A DNA stretch of 64,000 bases from Sabellastarte sp. h YS-2021 (taxonomy: Eukaryota; Annelida; Polychaeta; Sabellida; Sabellidae): assembly GCA_964017235.1 (NCBI GenBank), contig OZ024938.1, positions 7,369,454-7,433,453 of the forward strand. Reading direction: 5' to 3'. Of the stretch, positions 53,641 through 63,588 are shown one piece after another (positions within the stretch are counted from its first letter, which is position 1; each line of letters begins with the position of its first letter). Below the pieces are notes generated by a model that did not search any database, was not told the DNA's origin, and saw only the letters and a program-made list of their open reading frames with translations. The translations under genes and the position numbers were made by a program.

Positions 53641-53734
53641 CTATTGTCCATTGGATAGGATGTATTAACGCAATAAAATTGCAAATTTAATAAGTAAATT
53701 AAATTTTTATAAGTTAATACCCTATCCAATGGAC
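53641..53734. repeat. DIRS internal complementary region
   Basis: This segment joins, in reverse complement, the left outer end (CTATTGTCCATTGGATAGG then TGTATTAACGCAATAAAA) and the right outer end (TTGCAAATTTAATAAGTAAA then ATACCCTATCCAATGGAC). It defines the element borders at about 47569 and 54014. In DIRS elements it templates completion of the ends through a circular intermediate. Confidence 0.92.
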
Positions 53735-53793
53735 GCGCAAGACCCTCCCACCTACCCCGCTTTCAGCTTACTAGGGGTCTAATAGGTCTAGAC

Positions 53794-54014
53794 AACGAAA
53801 AAGATGCTATGACGTCACTCTGTCTAGACAGGAAGGAAGTACGACACGCCATCTGGCGAGTGCACAAGTACTACGGACCGACCTGCCGGTGGTAACACAG
53901 GACGTCTTTTTCTGGCGTTTGGCGGGCCGGTCTGCGCCGACCGGATAAGCTATTGTCCATTGGATAGGGTATTAACTTATAAAAATTTAATTTACTTATT
54001 AAATTTGCAATTTT
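53794..54014 (-). repeat. DIRS right inverted terminal repeat
   Basis: Reverse complement of the left terminal repeat over about 175 bp, starting AACGAAAAAGATGCTATGAC and passing CCATCTGGCGAGTGCACAAG. The outer segment AACTTATAAAAATTTAATTT then TTGCAATTTT is specific to this end and recurs inverted in the internal complementary region. Confidence 0.92.
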
Positions 54015-54039
54015 GTGAGGTTACTTTATTTTCAAGTAC

Positions 54040-54640
54040 GAATAAAATGTAGGGGTGATAGGTATAAATAGATATTATGTATCATTAGTACTAGAAACTT
54101 CTTATTTAAGAAGAGCTTTAAGTGTGTTGATGATAGTGTCCAGTTTAGGGTCTTGTTTAGGTCTTCCTGTTGATCCCTGCCTTCTTACGGCTTGTGCCTG
54201 CCTCCTTCTGGCTTGTGGTTTGGGACCCTTAAATTGGTTCTGTTTCTTTTCCAAATATACAGGTGCCATCTGTTTAAATTTGGAGGAAAGAGAGTCTTTA
54301 ATCTCCTGAATTTGTTCTGGGCTAGTAAGTAAGGTCTTTAGCTATGGCTGCCTTTGTTCTCTGTAGGTTTTCTGTAAGTCATCTTTCAGTATGGGATTCC
54401 TGGTGCTATTAATATTAAACTTGAAATCAACACTGGAGGGGTACTGGTTTTTGGCCAATTTACCTTCCATAACTTTTATAGTGGAGGCTAAGGACAGCTT
54501 TTTCTTGTGATGTCCCTTCAGTCTTAGGTATACTGGCTTGGACTGTGTAGGGTAACCCTCTCTGACATCATGAAATTTTACCTTGTTTCTGGGTTCTCTC
54601 TGGTTGGGGGAACCTACTGATCAAACCTATATACAGTCGA
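54040..54640 (-). mobile_element. Penelope-like element, 5' part
   Basis: Minus-strand reading gives GYPTQSKPVYLRLKGHHKKK, KVMEGKLAKNQYPSSVDF, and FKQMAPVYLEKKQNQFKGPK followed by a basic RRRQAQAVRRQ tract. This is the N-terminal kind of sequence expected upstream of a Penelope RT, and it resumes at 47460 on the other side of the DIRS insertion. Broken; same copy as 44640-47460 by orientation and position. Confidence 0.6.
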
Positions 54641-56047
54641 AATACAATTAGCCCAGTGTTAATTATATCAGGCAGATATTACTTTATTATTGCCTTGTGT
54701 GACATATTAGCAGGAAGCAGTTTTATTAGTAAAATATACTGAATATTGTTTCATTTTCACAACCCGGAAACCAGTTTTCATCAATACAAACATATATCAC
54801 CACTATTGTATTATCTATATGTGTGACATTGTATGGTATTTTCACTATTTTATTATCCAGTGTGTGCCATATTTGACCCGTATAGGGGATATACGGAGCG
54901 GGATATATTTTTTTGTATACAGCAGTGCCTCCGTACCATGGATAATAACTAGATAACCTACAATTATGTGTTATATATCATTAGAAAGGTCTTTTTATAG
55001 CGTTTCTGGTCATGTTTGTTGCACAAAAATCCATGCAGAAATGGTTGAGAAATCGCAAGATAAAAATCAGTGTTTTATTTTCACTGGTTCCCCTGTATAT
55101 ATGGAAGCCTTTTTCATATTCTTTAAATATGGTTTTATTTAGGTCATAAAACATACAGTATGGTAGATAATAAAAGTTAAAATATCGCTCATTAGACATA
55201 AACAGAAAAAAATATATCATTCGTGAAGATTAACAATATAATTCTCATGCTACACTCTTGTATTATATTGTTATCTTCATTTGTGATATATTGTTTCTGT
55301 ATATGTCATTCGGGAAGTTTTCCTATTATCTATAAATGTGCTCTTGTATTACAATGGATTACAAATAAGGGTGCTATTGGACTATATTAAGACATGTATT
55401 AGTGTGTCATGATATTGTATGTTTTGTATCGTATTGTATTATCTTTATTCATAAGTGCGATCATGTTCTATTAATTGTAACAGTGTGCTATTGTATTGTA
55501 TGCTTTGTATCATGTTGTATTATATTCATGCATAAATGTGCTATTGTGTTGTATTATGCACTGTTGCACTTTTACATTCTACATTTTATGTACTCTTGTA
55601 AATTAAAAAGAAACAAAGCCGAAAGGGGTTTCAGTCTACAAGCGCGAGCTGCAAAGCCATCTGAGACACGAGTAGTGCACAGAAGCGGTCACACATCCCT
55701 GTAGCCCATTGCCGCTTAATTTCAGTAAACAGACCGAAACTCATCACACTATACCACAATTCATGAAATTCCGGAGACCAAAAAAAAAAAAAAGAAGAAA
55801 AAAAAAGTGATTCGAAGAACCTAGAAGAGCGAGTCTCAGTGGAGCATGCACTAAAAATACTGTTAGAAAGCAAATTCAGTAAAACTAAAGATGGCACTGT
55901 AACTCAATATATAGTACTTGGCTTATTTTAGTATGTCAATCTGTCATAATCTCAAGATATCTTCACGCCAGACAATACAGGGTCACTGTGCTTAGCTTTG
56001 CCAAGGCTGAAAAGGTCACAAATGTAACATAATCCTTTCTGTTTCAG
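54641..56047. other. AAA intron 3, no gene seen
   Basis: AT-rich intron sequence. 55390-55600 is low-complexity with repeated TTGTATTAT/CATAAATGTG blocks. Open frames here translate low-complexity sequence. No repeat family was recognised. Confidence 0.5.
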
Positions 56048-56131
56048 GATTGTTCAGAATGTCTTCAGAGCAGCCAGGGAGAACCAACCTTCATTAGTTA
56101 TCATTGAGGAATTGTCTGAAATCAATCGCAG
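56048..56131 (+). CDS. AAA ATPase, coding exon 4 (Walker B)
   Basis: Acceptor CTGTTTCAG before 56048 and donor GTACAC after 56131; starts and ends in phase 2. Encodes (R)IVQNVFRAARENQPSLVIIEELSEINR. NVFRAARENQPS matches NLFQLARENKPS of VPS4. The Walker B reads LVIIEELSEI where the family has IIFIDEIDSL: the first acidic residue is Glu instead of Asp and the second catalytic Glu is kept. This is a conservative but unusual change in a nearly invariant motif. Confidence 0.88.
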
Positions 56132-56855
56132 GTACACAAAGGAGCATTTGACTCAAAAATCATGCCAAATCTTAATCTAGGTTAATCACAACTTAATCCT
56201 ACCTCTGTGCAAAGGCATACCCAAGTTAGTCTCTATAATTTTCTGACCTTTTCTATGGTGTTCAATCCTTGTCTACGGATACTTTAAACTGGTTGACTGT
56301 TTTTGTCTTAGACTCCCCTTAATTGTCCCCTATCGGACGCCAAGTAGATGTGGACTATTTTTCAGAAATAGGACTATCCCTTCTTGGACATCAGCACTTT
56401 AGAACATGTTTTCATCAATGTGGCACTTTATAAATGATTCATACTACTACTACTTAGTAAAGGGGAGATTAAGTAAGTGCTATAAAAGTAAAATAAGAAT
56501 AAGAATTTAAGACTGTCAACGGTGATGCAAAATATTTAAAACTTCAAAGTATTCATTTGTTTCCATTTCAAAAAAAAAAAAAAAAAAAGAACAATCCAAT
56601 AGCAATAAAGTTTTTTTCCATAAGAATACGTATAGATTTCAATATGATGCAGCATGATTTGCCCAAGTATCCACCCAGGTATGATAATCTCAAGTTGAAT
56701 CTGTATTCATTCTTTGCATCCTAATGCAAGTATGTTTTACAGTTACCCATAGATGCTACAGTTTTCTGAGAGATACATGTAGTTTCCCTTAGGCCTGATT
56801 TCTCTTCTTTAAAACTGAAATAAGTGAGTTTTTACCCCACCTCCCTTAAGGGCTG

Positions 56856-57650
56856 TCGGAGTATTGTTTTTGCCCATGGTGTCCTGATGGGTGGGTCAGC
56901 GGGTGACAGGAAAATGTTTGCTCTATCCCAGAAACCGTAAGGTGTAGGAAGTTGATACTTGGTATTGACATTGGTTAGGGGGTGTAGGGATTCATCTTCA
57001 TGGTGTGACCTTGATTTGACCTTTGACCTTGCTGTAGTGACCTTGACCTATAAAATCTTGTCAGAATTATATTTCGGAAACCGTGAGGTATAGGAAGTTG
57101 ATACTTGGTAGGGACATTAGTTAGGAGGTATAGGTGTGCAGCCTCATGGTATGACCTTTTTGATTTGACCTTTGACCTTGCCATAGTGACCTTGACCTAT
57201 AAAATCTTTTCCGGGCTATATCTCGGAAACCATAAGGTGTAGGAAGTTGATACTGGGTAGGAACATTGGTTAGGGTGTGTAGGTGTGCAATGTCATGGTG
57301 TGACCTTGATTAGACCTTTGACCTTTTCATAGTGACCTTGATCTATAAAATCTTGCCTGGACTATATCTCAGAAACCGTAAGGTGTAGGAAGTTGATACG
57401 TGGTAGGGACATTGGTTAGCTGGTGAAGGTGTGTAACGTCATGGCTTGACCTAGATTGGACCTTTGACCTTGCCGCAGTGACCTTAACCTATAAAATCTT
57501 GTCCGGGCTATATCTGGGAAACTATAAAGGTGTAGGAAGTTAATACTTGGTAGGGACATTGGTTGGGAGTTATAGGTGTGCAATGTATGATGTGACCTTG
57601 ACTTGACTTTTGATTTTACCATAGTGACCTCGACCATTAAAATTTTGTAT
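56856..57650 (+). repeat. 147-bp tandem repeat with TGACCTTTGACCT motif
   Basis: Five units of ~147 bp, each with GGAAACCGTAAGGTGTAGGA, AGTTGATACTTGGTAGGGAC and GACCTTGATTTGACCTTTGA. TGACCTTTGACCT, or a near variant, occurs once per unit (about 57012, 57164, 57310, 57463 and a weak one at 57602). The repeat lies in AAA intron 4. It is built like the cores of the Helentron-like elements in this window but has different sequence, and no hairpin end was found. Confidence 0.85.
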
Positions 57651-57803
57651 CCAGTTCTTTGTACTGCTTTACTACTTCTGTATGTCATGGTGTTGAAAAC
57701 TATTTCCCCAGGCTGTAGGGTATGGGCATCTCTGATGCAATATTTCTTTTATTCCAGCTGACTTATACAGTATATTTCATTTGTTTGTTGTTTTTGTTTA
57801 CAG

Positions 57804-57862
57804 AGAAGGGGAGAGTGAATTTCCACGTCGCATCAAGACGGAATTACTGCTTCAAATCGATA
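57804..57862 (+). CDS. AAA ATPase, coding exon 5
   Basis: Acceptor TTGTTTACAG before 57804 and donor GTGAGT after 57862. With two bases from exon 4 it encodes REGESEFPRRIKTELLLQID, matching the SENESEAARRIKTEFLVQM segment of VPS4. Phase 2 in, phase 1 out. The RRIKTE helix lies between Walker B and sensor 1. Confidence 0.88.
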
Positions 57863-58289
57863 GTGAGTAATTAAGATAACACTGAAATATTCATCCAAGT
57901 TTTTAGGCAAATTCAGTTTGTTTCATTGGGTTTTGACCAGTCATAAGAATAGCCTGCCAAATTTAAAGAAAAAAGTAATTGAAACTTAAGTAAAGGCATC
58001 ATTTTGAACCATGAAAAGACTTGTATATCAATTATATCCCACTGGCAAAGGGCTGAAGGTTATAAAATTCAGCCTCTGCATGTATGTTTTCAATAGCTTT
58101 TTTTCCATTTTGACAATTACTCCAAAAGTACTTGGTGGATTTTATTTATATCTGATAATTATGTGTGGAAAATGACAACATTATGGTAACCTTAAGTTAC
58201 TAATATTTAATTATGGTAACTTAAGATCATCATTTCACTTGCTAAAATTCAGAAACAGCATGATAATTGTCATATATTTTAATCCATGG

Positions 58290-58535
58290 AAGTACTGACT
58301 AGACTAATCTCTGGAGATCAGAGTTATTGGTCATATAGAAATACTGGCTGATCCCTTGAGATCAGAATTACTGGTCATGTAGAAATGCTTGCTGATCCTT
58401 TGAGATCAGACTTACTGGTCATGTAGAAATACTGGCTGATCCCTTGAGATCAGAATTACTGGACAAAGATATGTAGAAATACTGGCTGATCCCTGGAGAT
58501 CAGAATTACTGGTCATGTAGAAATACTGGCCGTTA
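58290..58535 (+). repeat. ~58-bp tandem repeat in AAA intron 5
   Basis: About five units with TAGAAATACTGGCTGATCCC, TTGAGATCAGAATTACTGG and TCATG. One unit has a short insertion (ACAAAGATA). Simple local expansion with no gene. Confidence 0.85.
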
Positions 58536-59549
58536 TCTGCTGTAAGTTTTGTTTTAAGAAACCTATGGACGACTGTAGCAAAATGAAAAAAGGATATATA
58601 TCATCAAGCAGTTTTGCTAGAATGACACAGCAAGTGCTGGATGGCTGTTTTGGACAATAAGAACAAGTATGGCAGCAGTTACCGGTTGCTTTCAAGTTGT
58701 AACAGGAAAAGACAGAAAGTTTTACTTAAGAATTTATTTAACAATTAAAGTAATAATAACATTCAACAGCAATACTGTAGTTACTGTGGTTAATAGTACA
58801 CTAATAAAAACAAGGTGACCTGACTACAATTCTGTCCACTAAACTAACAGTTAAAACAGTTAAGTTTGTCCACTTTGTCCAGCACTAAGTCCAGTGATCC
58901 GTCTGGTATTCACAAGCACAAAACGCCTGTATCCATAAGTTCAGTATGTCTGCACAAATCTGATTTTCATTCCAATATGTGAACAATATCCACTCTTTAG
59001 CAATGCACTGTCAGGTAGGTCCAGACACTATATCCAGTTCACTTTGGTTATAGTTCACCTGTCCACAAAAATGTATATAGGAAGCGGTTTGTATCCACTT
59101 GACACACAGATAAATAAATCCACAGTTAAATATAGTAACTTTAGGGACTACTGTCCATATAGCATTTCAGCTCAATAGTAACCCTGTAGCTAGTGATTCT
59201 AGAAGATATTAGAAAGCAACATGTCAACAGACCAGTACTTGCGCAGCCACTAGAAATATATAGAAGGCGCTAGAAGCTTATTGGTATTTCCCCGACTTAT
59301 AAATAGATCACCAGTGCAGAGTACAGAAAAATCAATAATCCAATGTCTTTATATGGTAAAAGAACTCAACATAGTTCCCTTACATGTAACAGTGGATAAC
59401 ACGTAACCACAACCTTTTTCTAGAGTTTGACCACTCAGGAGGCTAGTCTAATGAATAGCAAGGAGTCATCAGGGGTAAACTTGTAGCTTGTGCAAAGCAT
59501 TTACATTTAAGTGATAAAATTTACAATTTTAAGAGTATTTTTTTTGCAG
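58536..59549. other. AAA intron 5, no feature seen
   Basis: AT-rich intron sequence from the tandem repeat to exon 6. No exon, repeat family or RNA gene was recognised. Confidence 0.55.
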
Positions 59550-59628
59550 GTGTTATGAACAGTTCTGATTTGGTGTGGGTTTTTGGTGTCACTCAGCTGC
59601 CATGTGATCTACCAAGTTTTCGAAGACG
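59550..59628 (+). CDS. AAA ATPase, coding exon 6 (sensor 1, arginine fingers)
   Basis: Acceptor TTTTTTGCAG before 59550 and donor GTAAGG after 59628. Phase 1 in, phase 2 out. Encodes (S)VMNSSDLVWVFGVTQLPCD, then LPSFRR(R). VWVFGVTQLP corresponds to VLVLGATNIP of VPS4: the sensor 1 Asn is replaced by Gln. LPSFRRR matches LDSAIRRR, so the arginine-finger region is kept. Confidence 0.87.
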
Positions 59629-60752
59629 GTAAGGCTAGTAAAACTAGAGTAAATGTAATCTTCTCTTTCCCACCCCCACCCATGAAACACATCCACCTAG
59701 CTTGTGTCAGGTGTCAAATTTATTTTGTTTTAACTTTAATAAATAACATATACCTCAGTAGTTTACATCTACACCATGCAACAAATATGTACATTTACTG
59801 AACTTCATTACACTTGAGTCGTTTGTCTCAATTGTCTGAATGTAACATCTTGGATTTTTGATGTGTACAGATTATACAATGGACAAATATAACATAGATT
59901 GCAGTGTTTTTTGGCCACACTGTAAAAAGAAGGTTGTTTATAATAAAAGTATGTGTCTCATATGGTGTATTAGTATATTATATTGATCTTATAGACAGAA
60001 ACAAGTTATAGCCAAATCAAGAATGATTTATATGATATTCTGAGATTGAGAATATTAATTTTGTGTAAACCTTTTGTACCTGTTGTACTGTGTGTTGTTG
60101 GAATAAATTGTATATCTTGTGGATGTTGGAAGTTTTGGTCTACTCAAAAGTATTTCATCAAATAGCCAATCTCTAAAATCAATCTCTTAAAATGTAAAGC
60201 CAAAAAAATTGGTAGTTTAACAAATGAAAGCAACAGATAGTTGTTGGGCTTTATGGTAAACCAATCAGTAATCATATAAACTGGTTTTCTATTTACAATC
60301 TTAAAAAATCTAATCTAATCTACTGCTTTGCAAGTGCAATATCTTCCCCACAATGGGGAACTCAGTGCGCTAATTAAACAAAATCCTTTTCGTATGAAAG
60401 TCGAGGGGCATTGAACAAAGCCAGGATTGTGGGTGTGACCGGAAGGGAAGGAAAACTAAGTTGGGAAGCTAGAGCTGAAGATGTGAGTTTTAAGGTGCTT
60501 CCTAAAAGATGCAACAGAGGGACTGTTTCTTACATGGAAAGGGAAAGAGTTCCAAAGGACAGGGGCATACTGACTGAAGGAATTAGAAAAGTGTTCAATT
60601 GATTTGTAAACTTTACAATCAAAAGTGGGGGCTTGAAGGAACTTGAGTTTGGGGGTACTTCGTAAACAAGTACTAGAGTGTCTTATGCATCATCTTAAAC
60701 CTTAAGACTGTGATATTTAAAGTGTAGTATTGACCTTCTGATTCTTCTTTAG
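59629..60752. other. AAA intron 6; weak repeat at 60411-60660
   Basis: AT-rich intron. 60411-60660 (CTTCCTAAAAGATGCAACAG, AGAGTTCCAAAGGACAGGGG) loosely resembles 28490-28740 and may be a piece of a dispersed repeat. The short open frame there is not called as a gene. Confidence 0.45.
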
Positions 60753-60884
60753 ATTGGCAAAAAGAGTTTACGTGACTTTGCCAGATTGCAAGGTCAGACG
60801 TGCCGTTATAAAACAGGCTCTTGGAGACAAAGGTCACAGTCTGACAGAAAGAGATATTGAGACACTGGTCATACTGACACAAGG
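60753..60884 (+). CDS. AAA ATPase, coding exon 7
   Basis: Acceptor TTCTTTAG before 60753 and donor GTGAGT after 60884. Encodes LAKRVYVTLPDCKVRRAVIK, then SLTERDIETLVILTQG. LAKRVYVTLPD matches FEKRIYIPLPE and SLTERDIETL matches SLTEADFREL of VPS4, covering the end of the large ATPase subdomain and the start of the small helical one. It ends in phase 2, so the gene continues; the next exon was not found before 64000. Confidence 0.88.
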
Positions 60885-60992
60885 GTGAGTTGGAGGACAC
60901 AGGTTCAATGCTTGTTTGTTCATATTATTAGTTCACATGAAATTCTTTGATATTGCGGTTTTAATCATGTAGTACATGTATTGCTATTATAA

Positions 60993-62431
60993 TTAAGCGT
61001 TCCTGAAAGGGCACTTATTTGTTTTCGCTTCAGTTTCCTCACCACTGCCACCGCCGCATTATGAATATCTCCCTTATTATTGGAAGCTTTCTAACAATAT
61101 TTGACAGTTATATATCTTAGGCATGGGAAAATTTTTCCATTTGCTCAAATTTGACCTTTGATCTGTATCAAGGTCACACGATCAACAAATACTTTTTTGG
61201 GGGGTACACCCGCCCCTCATCACCGCTCAGCAAAATCTAGAGACCGCAGAGGCATGTAACTTCATACACATGTTTGTACTGTGAAAAACTCGAGCTGATT
61301 AGAATTTGGGAGCAAAAACGATGAAAATTGACCGATTTATGAGCGTTTACTCACAGTACCAACCAGAAAGCTTAAAATTCATGTGAACCCCCCTATTGTC
61401 TTCTTAAGTTCTTAAGTATTGCGTTTAGAGCCATAAAATGAATTGGGAGGTAGAGGAAACCATATGTGGAGAGTCTAGAAAGTAAGTCCCCCCCCCCCCC
61501 CCCCCCCCCCCGCTAATCCCTGTAGGGGGTAAAATTGGGGTGACGTCATAAAATAGCCGATTTTGACATTTGCCTATGACATATTGCTTTTAGAGCTTTA
61601 GAATGTATTAAGATGTATTGGGAAACCATATATGAAGAGTCTAGATAGCTGGTCAGATTTAGCCCCAGACTCTCCCCTATGGGTCAAACTGGGTCATGAA
61701 ATAGTCAATTTTGTGGTTTTGCTTTATAGCTCTGTTACTAATGCTTTTACAGCTTTACAATTTTAGAATGTATTAAAAGGTGTTGAGAAATCATATGTGG
61801 AGATTCTATATAGCTGGTCAATTCCCCCCCCCCCCCCCCCCCCCCTATGGATCAAACTGGGGTCATAAAAATGTCAATTTGGTCCTTTTGTCTTACGTCT
61901 CCTTTATTAATGCTTTTACAGCTTTAAAATGTATTAACATGTATTGGGAAACCATATGTGGAGTCTAGATAGCTGGTCAGATTTTCCTCCCTGACCCCGC
62001 TTTATGGATCAAATTGGGGGTCACAAAAAAACAGATTTGCTTTAGAATGTATTGAGAAGGGTATAGGAAAACATATACAGAGAGTCTACATAGCCATTCG
62101 GATTTACCCCCTGCCTCCCCACCTTATAAGTCAAATTGTCCTCATAAAATAGCAGATTTTCTGTTTTTGCCTTATATCTCCTTTAAAACTACTCTTCTTA
62201 CAAACTAAAACATTTATTAAATTAACTTTTCACAATTTATGAACATAGAACACAAAATAAAGCTTACATTTTTCTTTCATGTTAAAAATACATAAACCTC
62301 TACCTTGTCAGCTTAACTTTCACTTCTTTTCTCAGTGCTGCATGTTTTTATTTTCAAAATCCTTTTTCTACTTTACACTATATTGCATCTAACGTTTGGG
62401 GACGTTTTTGTTAGTAAAAACATTTTTCTAG
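60993..62431 (+). mobile_element. Helentron-like nonautonomous element, family A, longer copy
   Basis: Starts TTAAGCGTTCCTGAAAGGGC like the copy at 2456. Ends with a hairpin GTTTTTG-TTAG-TAAAAAC, six bases, then CTAG and T. Compared with the other copy the stem pairs have changed on both arms, so the hairpin is kept although the sequence differs. The core has about five ~150-bp units (GGAAACCATATGTGGAGAGT) and two long poly-C runs, at 61488-61511 and about 61826-61845. No coding capacity. It lies after AAA exon 7, in the same intron. Confidence 0.72.
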
Positions 62432-62466
62432 TTAATAACTTGTGTGGTGCAATAACTCAAAAATGG

Positions 62467-62526
62467 TTTTGTGGATTTTATTGTATCCACCGGATGCTTC
62501 CGGTGGATACAATAAAATCCACAAAA
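62467..62526. repeat. Perfect 28-bp-arm hairpin
   Basis: 62467-62494 and 62499-62526 are exact reverse complements with a 4-base loop (TGCT). The arms contain TTGTATCCACCGGA and its complement. It marks the 5' end of the family D Helentron-like element that follows; a diverged version of the same palindrome starts the copy at 14932-15200. Confidence 0.95.
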
Positions 62527-63588
62527 CTTTGGTTTAGCGTCCGCTACGCCGCCGCCGCCGCCGCCGCCGCGCGTAGAGAGATTTTCGGCGTTAACGCTCT
62601 AAGAGGAAAACAACAGCAGCTAGGTTCACCAAATTTGCAGGATATCTTCATTGGGGGGTAAGCTTCTCTGGGAAGGAAAATTGGCGAGGTCGGATTTGAC
62701 CTTGGGCCCCTCATTCAAGGTCAAACGAGGACAGCCAAACTTAAAAGTTCCTATAACTCGCTTATTATTGGTCCTAGAGGTTTGGGACGGTAAACCAACA
62801 TATAGAAAATCATGGGCTGGGAATCTTTTGGTGAGGTCGGATTTGACCTTGGGCCCCTTATTCAAGGTCAAACGAGGACAGCCAAATTTAAAAGTGCTTA
62901 TAACTCGCTTATTATTGGTCCTAGAGGTTTGGGATGGTAAACCAGCATATAGAAAATCATGGGCTTGGAATCTTCTGGTGTGGTCGGATTTGACCTTGGG
63001 CCCCTCATTCAAGGTCAATCGAGGACAGCCAAACTTAAAAGTGCTTATAACTCGCTTATTATTGGTCCTAGAGGTTTGGGATGGTAAACCAACATATAGA
63101 TGATTAATGGGCTGGGAATCTATTGGTGTGGTCGGATTTGACCTTAAACCCCTCCTTCAAGGTCAAATGAGGACAGCCGAACCTAAAAGTGCTTATAACT
63201 CTCTTATTATTGCTCCTAGAGGTTTGGGATGGTAAACCAACTTATAGGAAATCATCTGCAGGGAATCTGCTGGGAATCTTCTGGTGTGGTCGGATTTGAC
63301 CTTGGGCCCCACGGTCGAGGTCAAATGAGGACAGCCAAACTAAAAAGTGCTTATAACTCTCTTATTATTGGTCCTAGATGTTTGGGATGGTAAACCAACA
63401 TATAGGAAATCATGCACTGGGAATCTTCTGGTGTGGTCGGATTTGACCTTGGGCCTCCCTTCAAGGTCAAATGAAGATAGCCAAACTTAAAAGTGCTTAT
63501 AACTCGCTTGTTATTGGTACTAGAGGTTTTGGTGCATTGTCTTACGGTGGATACAATTTGCATCGGTTCTCCGATGCGCTAGGTCTAG
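62479..63588 (+). mobile_element. Helentron-like nonautonomous element, family D
   Basis: The 5' end lies in the palindrome at 62467-62526 and a GCC-rich segment follows. The core is about six ~147-bp units with GGTCGGATTTGACCTTGGGC and CTTATAACTCGCTTATTATT. Near the 3' end GGTGGATACAA pairs with the 5' TTGTATCCACC (subterminal inverted repeat). Then come the hairpin GCATCGG-TTCT-CCGATGC (63560-63577), seven bases, and CTAG (63585-63588) followed by T. These are the marks of Helentron/Helitron-type ends. Open frames spanning the array are repeat translations. Other copies: 13800-15200 (minus, split) and 40235-41073. Confidence 0.75.

Larger units (their letters stand above)
47569..54014 (+). 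mobile_element. DIRS retrotransposon, looks whole
   Basis: About 6.4 kb. Parts in order: left terminal repeat (47569-47760), gag-like ORF (47883-50033), reverse transcriptase/RNase H ORF (50632-52332), tyrosine recombinase (about 52180-53246), internal complementary region (53641-53734) and right inverted terminal repeat (53794-54014). Inverted ends plus an internal region complementary to both outer ends define DIRS elements, which insert by a tyrosine recombinase and make no target duplication. No break was evident in the main frames, so it looks whole and young. It lies within the Penelope-like copy in AAA intron 3. A much older relative is at 6111-8349. Confidence 0.92.
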
